Shown here: positions 41,765 through 50,461 of the stretch, in pieces | Layout: every line of letters starts with the position of its first letter | Position numbering within the stretch: position 1 is the first letter of the stretch | DNA from: Rhodopseudomonas palustris | GTDB lineage: Bacteria; Pseudomonadota; Alphaproteobacteria; Rhizobiales; Xanthobacteraceae | Length of the DNA stretch: 64,000 nt | Direction: 5' to 3' | NCBI GenBank assembly: GCA_016215605.1 | Contig: JACRJB010000010.1 | Span: 1 to 64,000, forward strand | The notes under the pieces: model-generated | What the model was told of the DNA's origin: nothing | The model's database searches: none | The model's input: only the letters and a program-made list of their open reading frames with translations | Position numbers and translations under genes: made by a program

Positions 41765-43000
41765 GTGCTTCCGCGAAAGCTGATTCAGTATGCAATGAGT
41801 AATGTCGGTGCGCAAGTAGTTGCATTTGGCATGTCACTCGCGTTAGCGAGATTGGTAAGTGTTTCGACCTTCGGTGTCTATGGCATCTTCTTGGCGATCA
41901 GCTCTGTTGGGTCGGCCCTCCTTCTCTCCAGGCTTGATATCGCAGTAGCGCTTTCAAAAGATCGATCTGAACTAGTGCACGCAACTCTCGGCGGGCTGTC
42001 GTTCATCGTAATTGCTGGAGGCGTTCTTACGCCGTTGGCAATAGCCAGCCTGGTCTGGTGGAGCAGTGTACCGATATCGACGAGCTACGCCGTCTCCATT
42101 GGAGTGACGATCTGCTTCACATCCGTCTACCAAGTGCTGCTAATGGTTGCGGCCAATACGAAACAGACGATTGTCTACGGTGTAGGACGGCTTCTCAACA
42201 TCTTCGTAATTTCAGCATTGCAGCTCGTCAGTGTCGCAACCGGCAGCTCGATTGAGTTATCGACCGCTCATGCCGTCGGCCAGGCTGCGTCAACCGTGTG
42301 CTTGTCTTTAGCCATCCTGCCGTCGCTGATCGCCGTTGGGAAAGTGCGAAAGAATGATGTGGTGTTCGCCGAGATCTGGCGACGACTATCGAAATACATC
42401 ATGTTCGGCGGAGTGGCAGCGGGTGTAAATATCCTAGCCCAGCGAGAAGTGCTGGTGCTGTTAGTTGGCGCTGTCTATGGGCCAGCTGCTGCTGGATTGG
42501 TAACGTTCTCACTTAGAACTGTTAACGGGGCGCTCGGTATGCTTTCCGTTGCAGTGCTTCATTATCTCACTCCCCAAATCGGAGCTGCAGTGGCGCCTGG
42601 AGGGGTCCGAGCCTTGTTCATTAAATACGCTCCTCTGCTGATGGCTATTGTCATATCTGCAGTCTTGCCATTAATAACCTTCGGGAGCGAGCTATACGAG
42701 GCAATCTTCGGAGCGCAGTGGAGCGCCGTGGGCGGGTACGTGAGAGCCCTTGCACCGATATTTATATGTCAGTTTGTAATTTCGCCGTTCTCGGTCGCCC
42801 TCTTGGCCCGTGATGAGCATCTATTTGTGATCTTCTGGGATATCAGTCGGATCGCCGTCGCGTGTATAATGGCTTGGATTGCAATCGTCAGTGATCTAGC
42901 AGTGCTGCCATTCCTACTGTGTGTCGCGGGAATCTACGGATTGTTCTATTTTTGGATACTGCTGCGTGCGATTGGCGGCGGCCGGCCGAAAGTCGGTTGA
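41765..43000 (+). CDS. Wzx-like oligosaccharide flippase
   Basis: 411 aa with about twelve hydrophobic segments, in the polysaccharide transporter (MATE-like) superfamily. The N-terminus YAMSNVGAQVVAFGMSLALA and VSTFGVYGIFLAISSVGSA is the common RfbX/Wzx start. The later FSLRTVNGALGMLS fits the family's second half. It should flip the undecaprenyl-linked repeat unit across the inner membrane for the polymerase at 43915. It begins with GTG 41765. It ends the plus-strand run of the cassette. Confidence 0.85.
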   Translation: MLPRKLIQYAMSNVGAQVVAFGMSLALARLVSVSTFGVYGIFLAISSVGSALLLSRLDIAVALSKDRSELVHATLGGLSFIVIAGGVLTPLAIASLVWWSSVPISTSYAVSIGVTICFTSVYQVLLMVAANTKQTIVYGVGRLLNIFVISALQLVSVATGSSIELSTAHAVGQAASTVCLSLAILPSLIAVGKVRKNDVVFAEIWRRLSKYIMFGGVAAGVNILAQREVLVLLVGAVYGPAAAGLVTFSLRTVNGALGMLSVAVLHYLTPQIGAAVAPGGVRALFIKYAPLLMAIVISAVLPLITFGSELYEAIFGAQWSAVGGYVRALAPIFICQFVISPFSVALLARDEHLFVIFWDISRIAVACIMAWIAIVSDLAVLPFLLCVAGIYGLFYFWILLRAIGGGRPKVG

Positions 43001-43051
43001 GGACGCCGTCTAGGTCTTCCGGAGAACCGCTCCTCGCGTTCGCGCGGGTTG

Positions 43052-43786
43052 CTATCGCCAATCGTTTTCGTAGTCTCGCAGCGCATTCAGGTACGATGTT
43101 TCATCGTATTCAGTTGCCCTCTTGAATACTGCCATTCGTCCCACGAAGAATTCGAGCTTCGCGAAGTTCTCGACGACTTTGTAGTAGTCGCGGCCGACAT
43201 AGTCATCGACGACGATTGTCCATCCCTCCCGGTGGCGAAGTGCCTGTATAGCTTTAAGTGCGCACGCAACACGAAAGCGGCCGTCGATCAGAATAAGATC
43301 GGGATTACCACCGTCGTTAGTGAACTCTGTCCGAAATCGAGAATACTCAGAGAAGCCGCGAAGCCGTTCTCGTGAGCAAAAGAGAAGAAAAATCGGTTTT
43401 CCCCAACTTGATGTCGGACCAATATCAACGTGGACAAAATTCTGATTGTTCTCATTGTAGAGCGCATCGTCCTGAATACGATCCTTAACTGCCGCCAGGA
43501 AATGGCGGTCGGAATCAACCGAGGTAAAAGGCTTCCCGCATTTGGCCGCGGTGTATGTTGACCCACCTGACCCATACTCAAGGTAATAGCGGCAGTTCGC
43601 CAACGTCTGCATGAACCATGCGGTTGTCTGCTCGGAATCGAAATATGGGGCAGTCGGCACATCGAAGCCTTTGATGCGTTGAATATAGAGGAAGCGGAGC
43701 CTGTCGATCCAAAGCAACCTCGAAGCTGTTCGCAGAACTGACAAGAATGTGCTGTAAATGCGCGGCTGAGCGATGTTGGATTGCAT
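43052..43786 (-). CDS. putative class I SAM-dependent methyltransferase
   Basis: 244 aa. YLEYGSGGSTYTAA is a good SAM-binding loop (motif I), SVDSD the acidic end of the next strand, and PDLILIDGRFRVACALKA a motif IV-like strand with Asp. VVDDYVGRDYY closes the fold. It has no signal peptide. Methylation of a sugar in the repeat unit fits the context, but proteins of this subfamily are uncharacterised. It is lower in GC and transcribed against the flippase. Confidence 0.75.
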   Translation of the reverse strand: MQSNIAQPRIYSTFLSVLRTASRLLWIDRLRFLYIQRIKGFDVPTAPYFDSEQTTAWFMQTLANCRYYLEYGSGGSTYTAAKCGKPFTSVDSDRHFLAAVKDRIQDDALYNENNQNFVHVDIGPTSSWGKPIFLLFCSRERLRGFSEYSRFRTEFTNDGGNPDLILIDGRFRVACALKAIQALRHREGWTIVVDDYVGRDYYKVVENFAKLEFFVGRMAVFKRATEYDETSYLNALRDYENDWR

Positions 43787-43914
43787 GATGTGACCTGTTC
43801 AGAGCGGTTTCAAATGAAAGTGCTCTAGTTGCTCGGTATTTGACTCTATCTTAGCTATCCAATCACGGTCTTTCCGGCGTCGATTTCCGATTAGTTCCAG
43901 AATCAATGATTGGT

Positions 43915-45237
43915 TTAGGCGTCGCGGGTCGGTGTTGGGCCTGGCCTCCAGCTCGACGCGAGTTGTGGGGGGAGTGTAGACGGTCTCAATCGAGATATTG
44001 GGCGTCGCAGGAGGGATCCGAGAGTGCCGCGCCGAGGGCGAATCAGGGCCGCGATCATTACAAAAGTGGCTCCCAGCAGAAATCCGTAGCCGTTGTAGAA
44101 ATAGTTGAACCGCGCATACTCGAAGATGGCCACGAAGCAGATGGGATACAAGCAGAGACCGATGCGGTGCCCATTGTCGAAGAGTCGCCCCAAGCGTCCA
44201 AATATGTAGAATTTCGCGATTACAACGGGGAGAAAGAAGTACCAAAAATCGCTAAAATCCTGTGCGAGGCCTCCGGGATTGCTCAGTCCGGGATCTGTGA
44301 TCCCAAGAGAATGGAGCTCGCGTAGGAAATATTTTGTAGCTAAGCCGACGTCAGTTACGGTCCCGGCCCCCAACAGTTTATACACGGGATCGGCGATGTA
44401 GAGAGAGCTCGACGTGAGTCCTTGAAAGATTCCAATGTACAATTTGTTGATTGTGTCTGCGTAGTAGATGAGCGCGTTGTTCATTTCAAAGGTGATCGAA
44501 TCAAAGAGGCCGTTGCTCAGACGAAATCCTTGTGTTGTTAAACGATCGCGGAGCGACAGTGCCATGTATACGAGCACGACAGGGGCGGAATAGAGTGCGT
44601 ACTTCAGCAATGAAATTCGTGTTACAAAATGGTAACAAACGGAGAACACGAGGGCAAATTCGATGAGAGCGGACCGCTCGCTGATCGCGATGGCTCTCAG
44701 AAAAACGCTGAATCCAAGTAATATGACAGCATATGTTGCCTCCCGATTGAAGCGGCCAACGAGCGCGAGATACAAGGGGAGCCCTGCAATGTATAGTCGA
44801 AGAACAACGCCAACACCTTGAAAATCCAAAGCTGCGCGTGCGGTGAGAAAGCTGCCCGTACGGTAGGCTGCGAACGTGTATAGTCCCACAGCGATGCTGC
44901 TTACAACGCAGGTCCAAAGGAGTGTACGTGCAATGCGCAACGACCACGGTGCATATTGCGTCAAGAGCCGCGTGTTGTTCTGCGGCTCGGTTGTGCGTCG
45001 ATGCTGTAGTCGAAGTCCGCCTCGTGAACGAGGTTTATGCTGATATCCTAGATGGGCGGCACAGAACAATAACAGAAGCAATGGAAGCGATACGAGAGTG
45101 TGTTCGATAGGAGATAGTATTGGATTGATGGAGAAGATCACGTTGTTGTTCGCTACGAGGTAAGGCAAAAATGTTGCTACGACGAAGAACGATACTGGAG
45201 CGTATGGGGTGGCTAACCAAGGCAGCGTTCGTTTCAT
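43915..45237 (-). CDS. Wzy-like polysaccharide polymerase
   Basis: 440 aa with about twelve membrane segments and a large loop around NNALIYYADTINKLYIGIFQ. The segment NPGGLAQDFSDFWYFFLP is like the acidic loop of O-antigen polymerases (oligosaccharide repeat unit polymerase type). Wzy proteins are poorly conserved, so this rests on topology and on the presence of a Wzx-like gene nearby. It would join repeat units on the periplasmic side. The low-GC composition and antisense orientation to Wzx suggest cassette exchange. Confidence 0.75.
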   Translation of the reverse strand: MKRTLPWLATPYAPVSFFVVATFLPYLVANNNVIFSINPILSPIEHTLVSLPLLLLLFCAAHLGYQHKPRSRGGLRLQHRRTTEPQNNTRLLTQYAPWSLRIARTLLWTCVVSSIAVGLYTFAAYRTGSFLTARAALDFQGVGVVLRLYIAGLPLYLALVGRFNREATYAVILLGFSVFLRAIAISERSALIEFALVFSVCYHFVTRISLLKYALYSAPVVLVYMALSLRDRLTTQGFRLSNGLFDSITFEMNNALIYYADTINKLYIGIFQGLTSSSLYIADPVYKLLGAGTVTDVGLATKYFLRELHSLGITDPGLSNPGGLAQDFSDFWYFFLPVVIAKFYIFGRLGRLFDNGHRIGLCLYPICFVAIFEYARFNYFYNGYGFLLGATFVMIAALIRPRRGTLGSLLRRPISRLRPSTLPPQLASSWRPGPTPTRDA

Positions 45238-45312
45238 GGGGTGTCTTCGTTGATCGAGCGGCGACGCTTGGTCGCTGTATGGTCCGGACGGTGATTGGGC
45301 AGCAGGCCGTTA

Positions 45313-46371
45313 TCAGGGGCGGACGGCATCCTTCAATCTCGCAAGCTGCGCTAGCGTCTCATCTCCAAGGTATCCTTCTTGGTAGATACCAACGTTAAGA
45401 CTGACGGCGGCCCCGATTCGGGTCCAATAGGATACGAAGGAGAATAGCTCATTGTCGGTATACCGGGGCGGCGGCATATTGCCGGGCGAGTCGTGGCTCC
45501 ACTTTCCACTACAGTCGATCGGAGTTAGGGCATGATACAGGCAATTGGAATTGGGCACCATTGAAGTGGATGGTCTAAAGGAGTCGTTGGAATTGCGACC
45601 CACCGACGCTCCCTCGTCGATTATCCGTTCGAATTCGCCGGATAGAAAGTCCTGCTCTGGGCTTAAGGGGGCGAATTTCTTCGAAAGGAATGAGCCGTCG
45701 TTGAATGAGACAACGGCGTCAGGATTGCCACTTCTTGCGGCGGCCGCCCATGCTTGCCATGCGCGAGCCGCATGAGGATAATTCCGCGAATCGTAGCATC
45801 CGTCGTAGAACCAGCCGGCGCAGTTCTTCCCCAGATGATCTGAATAAGCTCTTACCAGCGGAAGATAGGCTGTTTCAAAAGCGCCTTTGTCCGGTTTATT
45901 CCAATCGAAAAGCTCTTGGACGCGCCGGGACCCGCCTACTTCAGCTGGTAGATAGGCGATGAGATGTCTTCCATTCTTCACCAGGGCGGATGCGATCTCG
46001 CCAGTTAGATCTCGTGACGATTGAAGGTCGTTGGCGCCGAGCTTCGTAAGGTAGCTATTGTTCCCGAGATATAGCCCGGTATTTTGTCCTAGTGTAAATA
46101 TTACCCAAGATGCTCCGGAGTCCCGCACATTTGATATGAATCTGTCCAAGTCAAACCGTTCGACCGCTTTAGAGAGATTGGTGATGCGGTCACCGAATTG
46201 AGGGGCTGGGCCGGGGGGTATCCAATGAACCATTATGCCCCAGCGCCCTGACATCCAGTTAGCGCGCCTTCTTCCCAAACGGGATGGTGAGTTGCTTTCC
46301 TCTGCTACGCAGGGGGAAGCTACAGTCGCTGCTGCGCCGAGCGCGATAAAGTGCCGCCGAGTCACGAACAT
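45313..46371 (-). CDS. secreted GH29-like (alpha-L-fucosidase-like) glycoside hydrolase
   Basis: 352 aa. The N-terminus MFVTRRHFIALGAAATVASP has a twin-arginine-type signal (RRHFI). The domain begins NWMSGRWGIMVHWIPPGP, which parallels the FGMFIHWG start of GH29 enzymes, and GWFYDGCYD puts Asp190 where the GH29 nucleophile sits (WFDGG). I chose ATG 46371 because the twin-arginine signal then starts the protein. It probably cuts the polysaccharide in the periplasm, as hydrolases in other polymer loci do. The specific linkage is unknown; Pfam-style similarity is by eye. Confidence 0.68.
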   Translation of the reverse strand: MFVTRRHFIALGAAATVASPCVAEESNSPSRLGRRRANWMSGRWGIMVHWIPPGPAPQFGDRITNLSKAVERFDLDRFISNVRDSGASWVIFTLGQNTGLYLGNNSYLTKLGANDLQSSRDLTGEIASALVKNGRHLIAYLPAEVGGSRRVQELFDWNKPDKGAFETAYLPLVRAYSDHLGKNCAGWFYDGCYDSRNYPHAARAWQAWAAAARSGNPDAVVSFNDGSFLSKKFAPLSPEQDFLSGEFERIIDEGASVGRNSNDSFRPSTSMVPNSNCLYHALTPIDCSGKWSHDSPGNMPPPRYTDNELFSFVSYWTRIGAAVSLNVGIYQEGYLGDETLAQLARLKDAVRP

Positions 46372-46480
46372 ACTGTTGGCCCAATTTGCTGTTGGTTCGG
46401 TTGTGTTTGATTGGCAAACTGGCGCTGGCGCCAGACGCAGGACTCGCCGGTACGAGCTGGTTGGCAAGCCAAACAGAGAG

Positions 46481-47197
46481 TTAGGACTGGCGGTGAGCGA
46501 TAAACAGTTTTTCGCCTCGGATTAGACCATATGTGCTCACGTCGGGCTCTGTTGCTGTGAACTCATCCACCGTAAAGCCAGCCATGCGGATATCTTGGCG
46601 GATGTGGCGACCGAACAACTGTGAATGGTCGCATTGTCCAAAATGTAGTTCGCGGTCTTTCGGTGTAGTGATTGTGTCATTTGAGTAAGTGTCGTCCCAG
46701 CCCTCGACAATCGGAAAGAGGAGTAACAGATCGCCATTGGGACGAAGGACTCGCCTCAGTTCGGAAAGGGCTTGCCGGTAGTTCACGTGTTCAAGGACAT
46801 GGCTACATAGGATCGCGTCGATGGAGTTGTCCGGAAGATCGATGTGCTCGATGTTCAATACGATATCGGCTGACTCGGGATTCAGGTCGGCGGTCTGATA
46901 ATGCGCTGCTAACGGCTTTAATATCTGGGTAAGGATCCCCTCCGGTGCAAAATGCAAAAGCTGCCGACCGGCGATGAGGGATGTGTTCTGCTCAAGCCAT
47001 AGTCCAAATAGTCGATGACGCTCCAGTGATCCACAGTGCGGACATTTCGCGTCGAAGCGCGGCGGTGTGCCGAACGCGTGAAAGGACCCACTGAAGCCGC
47101 ATAAATTGCATTTTCGAGGGAAGACGCCAAACATATTCTTGGCCGTCCTTGCAATATAGCGGAGCATTTTCACGTGGGAACTATATTCCAATTTCAT
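46481..47197 (-). CDS. SAM-dependent methyltransferase with N-terminal zinc ribbon
   Basis: 238 aa. Two CxxC pairs (CNLC 30-33 and CPHC 52-55) form a zinc ribbon. The methyltransferase 11 domain follows: LLHFAPEGILTQIL in place of motif I, then ADIVLNIEHIDLPDNSIDAI and CSHVLEHV (the D/E-H pair of motif IV), and LRRVLRPNGDLLLLFP. Similar proteins are found in O-antigen loci and may methylate a sugar. It is transcribed toward the GH29-like gene. The ATG at 47197 is the best start. Confidence 0.85.
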   Translation of the reverse strand: MKLEYSSHVKMLRYIARTAKNMFGVFPRKCNLCGFSGSFHAFGTPPRFDAKCPHCGSLERHRLFGLWLEQNTSLIAGRQLLHFAPEGILTQILKPLAAHYQTADLNPESADIVLNIEHIDLPDNSIDAILCSHVLEHVNYRQALSELRRVLRPNGDLLLLFPIVEGWDDTYSNDTITTPKDRELHFGQCDHSQLFGRHIRQDIRMAGFTVDEFTATEPDVSTYGLIRGEKLFIAHRQS

Positions 47198-47269
47198 CTA
47201 GAACTCCGATAGAGACGCCGATTGGAAGTGAGCTCGAAAGATCATATTCCCCAACTCAATAGCAGGGTA

Positions 47270-48769
47270 TTAGTAAGCTTGGCGTTGCCAAAAGCCGTTG
47301 ATGCAGGTCCTGAGCACAACGACCAGATCAAGCCACAAGCTCCAATTGTTGATGTACCAAAGGTCCAATTCGACGCGCTTTTCCATCAAGTCGATCGTGG
47401 TTGTTTCACCGCGAAGTCCGTTGATCTGGGCCCAGCCGGTGATGCCGGGTTTGACGTGGTGGCGGAAGGCGTAGGGGGCGATCAGCTTTTCATATTCCGA
47501 ATTGTGCGCGGCGGCGTGCGGGCGCGGGCCGACCAGTGACATCTCGCCCCGCAGCACGTTGAACAGCTGCGGCAGCTCGTCGATGCTGGTCTTGCGCAGC
47601 CAGCGGCCGACGCGGGTGACGCGCGGATCGTGCCGCTTGGCCTGCGCGATGATCGGGCCGTCCTCGGTCACGCTCATGCTGCGGAATTTGAAGATCCGGA
47701 AGGCGCGGCCGTTGAAGCCGTTGCGGGTCTGCCGGAACAGGATCGGGCCGCGGCTGTCGGCCTTGATCAGCAGCGCAGCCGCCAGCATCACCGGCGAAAA
47801 CAGCAGCAGCGCCAGGCTGGCGCCGGCGAGGTCCATGGCCCGCTTCAGCGCCCGCTCGGACAGCGTCAGCGGCGCCCGGCGCAGCTCGGCGGTCCAGATC
47901 GCGCCGGTGCCGATCTGCGGATAGCGCATGAACCGCGCCACGTGCACGTCGGGCACCAGATGCACCGGCAGCGGCAGGATCTTCAGCGCGTCGAGCAGGC
48001 TGTCGATCGCGTGCTGGCGGTCCCAGCGCATCAGGATGAAGATCTGCTCGATCCGGTTCTGCCGGGCATAGTCGATCAGCCGGTCGAGCCGCGGCCCGAT
48101 CCGCGACATCAGCAGCGGCGAACCGAGGTCGTCGGGCGCGATCTCCAGGATCTGCTCCAGCCGGTAGCCGTTCTGGCGCAGCTCGGCCATCGCGCGGGAG
48201 CCGGGCGGCATGCCGAATTCGGCGATCACCACGGCGCGGCTGTTGGCGAAGGTGCCGGCGCGCAGCGCATGCGCCAGCAGCCGCGCGGTGGCGGCCTTGC
48301 CGGCCAGCAGCGCCGCCAGCCCGACGGCGAAGAACGTCATCACCGTGCCGCGGGAGAATTCCTCGCTCACCTTCATGCTGAAGCCGATCGCCAGCAGCAC
48401 CGCGAACACCGTGCTCCAGGTCGCCGCCGTCATCCGCGCCTGCCGGCCCCGCTCGGCCAGCTTGCTCAGCCGGTAGCCGTGCTGCACCGCGATCAGCAGG
48501 CAGAAATTGATCGCCACCAGCACGCTGGCGGCGGCGTAGACGTTTAGTTTGCCCAGGCCCACGCCGGTATATAAATGATAGGCGGCGGCGCTGCCGATGC
48601 CGCAGCCGATGATCAGCAGCGCATCGAGCAGTGGCAGCGCGCGTTCCACCAGCGCCGGCCGCAGCCAGCGCCGCGACGGTTGCGATGCAGTCTCGACAAG
48701 TCCCTCGGCTACCGGCAAAGCATCATCACGGTTTGAAATCGGGGCGGGTCTGGTCGCGGAAATTGTCAT
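47270..48769 (-). CDS. undecaprenyl-phosphate sugar phosphotransferase (WcaJ/ExoY family)
   Basis: 499 aa. Four membrane segments lie in the first 175 residues, then a Rossmann-like CoA-binding domain (about 180-290). The bacterial sugar transferase domain spans about 305-495, with KRAMDLAGASLALLLFSPVM, FKFRSMSV, SIDELPQLFNVL (the catalytic Asp-Glu), SLVGPRPHA and PGITGWAQINGLRG. It should start the repeat unit by placing a sugar-1-phosphate on undecaprenyl phosphate. Codon use returns to the high-GC type, so this gene belongs to the conserved frame and not to the cassette. Confidence 0.94.
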   Translation of the reverse strand: MTISATRPAPISNRDDALPVAEGLVETASQPSRRWLRPALVERALPLLDALLIIGCGIGSAAAYHLYTGVGLGKLNVYAAASVLVAINFCLLIAVQHGYRLSKLAERGRQARMTAATWSTVFAVLLAIGFSMKVSEEFSRGTVMTFFAVGLAALLAGKAATARLLAHALRAGTFANSRAVVIAEFGMPPGSRAMAELRQNGYRLEQILEIAPDDLGSPLLMSRIGPRLDRLIDYARQNRIEQIFILMRWDRQHAIDSLLDALKILPLPVHLVPDVHVARFMRYPQIGTGAIWTAELRRAPLTLSERALKRAMDLAGASLALLLFSPVMLAAALLIKADSRGPILFRQTRNGFNGRAFRIFKFRSMSVTEDGPIIAQAKRHDPRVTRVGRWLRKTSIDELPQLFNVLRGEMSLVGPRPHAAAHNSEYEKLIAPYAFRHHVKPGITGWAQINGLRGETTTIDLMEKRVELDLWYINNWSLWLDLVVVLRTCINGFWQRQAY

Positions 48770-48955
48770 AGTTTAATGACCAAATTCATGACGCGCGGCA
48801 AAATAGGATAACTCGTGGGTAAATTCGAGCGGAATTCAAACCGCGCCGCGGTTTGCCGATTTTAGCCTTACCATTAAAAACAGCGGACTCGGGTTTGTCA
48901 TTATATACCGCGATCGGGTGTGGCGTGAGGCGGCGCACATTGGATCGCGCGGACG

Positions 48956-50092
48956 GTGAAGTCGGTCGGCATGGGTGAGACACGGTCCTCTCGCAGGCGG
49001 CGCAGCAGCCCGGGCCCTCGGCGCGGGGCGCGGCTGCGGCTGCGGCTGCTCGGCGCGGCGCTGCTCGGCGTGCTGGCGGTCGTGGCGGTGGCGGCGCTGC
49101 TGCTGCGGCCGGAGCCGGTTCCGGTGGCGGGGCAGGGGGCGGAGTCGGGCGCTGCCGGGCGCGGCGGCGCGGCGCCGCTGGCGATGCTGATCGACGGCGC
49201 CTATGGGGCGCGCTTCGCCGGCGAGATGGCGGCGTTCCGCAACGGTTACTTCCCCCCCGGGACGACGCTGCAGGCCGATCCCGGCGACGCCGATTTCGTC
49301 GCCAAGGTGGCGCGGCAGAATGCGGTCGGCGTCACCAGCGCGGTGAAGTTCCTCGAGGCGGCGTGGCGCGGCGTGCCGGTGGTCGCCTTCGCCGGCAGCC
49401 TGCTGGATACGCCGGTGCGGGTGTTCGCGCCCGCCGCCGCCGATCTGCGCCGGCCCGAGGACCTGGTCGGCAAGCGGATCGGCTACCGCACCGGCGACGC
49501 CGACGGTGTCATGGTGGTGGACGCGATGTTCGCGCAGCTCGGCCTGCCGCGCAGCCGCATCACGCTGGTGCCGCTCGAAGACCCGTTCGCCGCGCTGCAG
49601 GCTGGTACCGTCGACGCGGTCATTTCAGAAGCCGGCCGCCAGCCGCTCCCGCCCGCACGTCCCATAAGCTCCCCAAGTCCCATAATCCCCCCCCTCCACC
49701 TCCCCCCCCAAACCTATTTCGCCAGCGCCGCCTTGGTCCGGGAGCGCCCCCAGGCAATTCTGGGGATGCTCGAAGCGCTCATCAAAGGCTGGCGGTTTGT
49801 CTATGCGGACGAAACGCGAAGTGTCCCAATGCTCACGGGATTCGATCCCGGACGCTTGGCTCCAGACCGCGTTGCATTCGAATTGCAGCAGCAGCGATCG
49901 CTCGTATTGCCGACCGGGGGACGCATCGGCGAATACGATGAGAGTAGATGGCGCACGCTGCGGGATATTTTGCTGTTTGCCAAGCGTGGCGAGGAGACAG
50001 TTCCGCTGGCTCAGATCGTCAATTATCAATTCCTGCGAGAAGCCTATCGTCAAAATCCCGACGGAGGCCGTAGCGGCCGAACTGAAGACTAG
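48956..50092 (+). CDS. ABC-type substrate-binding-like protein with an abnormal internal segment
   Basis: 378 aa. There is an N-terminal membrane anchor (about residues 28-50) and then an NMT1/SsuA-like binding fold (MLIDGAYGARFAGEMAAFRNGYF; VGKRIGYRTGDADGVMV; TYFASAALVRERPQAILG). Between GTVDAVISEAG and TYFAS the protein reads PLPPARPISSPSPIIPPLHL, which is unlike any binding-protein loop. The DNA there (49655-49713) is C-rich, with GTCCCATAA twice and two C8 runs. The 5' part is very high in GC and the 3' part lower. The gene may be a mosaic or damaged copy. No permease is next to it. Confidence 0.72.
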   Translation: MKSVGMGETRSSRRRRSSPGPRRGARLRLRLLGAALLGVLAVVAVAALLLRPEPVPVAGQGAESGAAGRGGAAPLAMLIDGAYGARFAGEMAAFRNGYFPPGTTLQADPGDADFVAKVARQNAVGVTSAVKFLEAAWRGVPVVAFAGSLLDTPVRVFAPAAADLRRPEDLVGKRIGYRTGDADGVMVVDAMFAQLGLPRSRITLVPLEDPFAALQAGTVDAVISEAGRQPLPPARPISSPSPIIPPLHLPPQTYFASAALVRERPQAILGMLEALIKGWRFVYADETRSVPMLTGFDPGRLAPDRVAFELQQQRSLVLPTGGRIGEYDESRWRTLRDILLFAKRGEETVPLAQIVNYQFLREAYRQNPDGGRSGRTED

Positions 50093-50461
50093 GCGGCTTA
50101 ATCCGTCGAAATATTCAGCCCGCTTTAAATAGTTCCACCGCCGTCCGACCTCGGTGGCTTCGCCGATTTCGCGCGCCGCTGCTCGCATTTTCTTCTATGC
50201 GAGTGGAGGAACTCGCCATCTTGCGGCGCCCGGAGATTAATCGATTGCCCATTTCGATGGCACGTCCGTCCGTAAATGAGGTTCCGGAGGTGAGCGGGCG
50301 TTGGCATCGCCTTTTTAATTTAAACCGTAGTTCCAGAAAATGATTGGCTCCGCTGCCGCGAGGTTTAATGTTGAGGACCATTGCACCGTTTATCCGGGGC
50401 TGCGTTAGAGGGGTCGCTTTTGTGCGGCGGCAGGTGTTGAGGGCGACGCCCAGAGGCATTG
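50093..50461. other. gene-free region before the WcaI-like gene
   Basis: No supported gene in about 370 bases. Open frames here lack binding sites and domains. The stretch includes short AT-rich patches near 50305-50330. It should hold the promoter for the WcaI-like gene. Confidence 0.4.
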
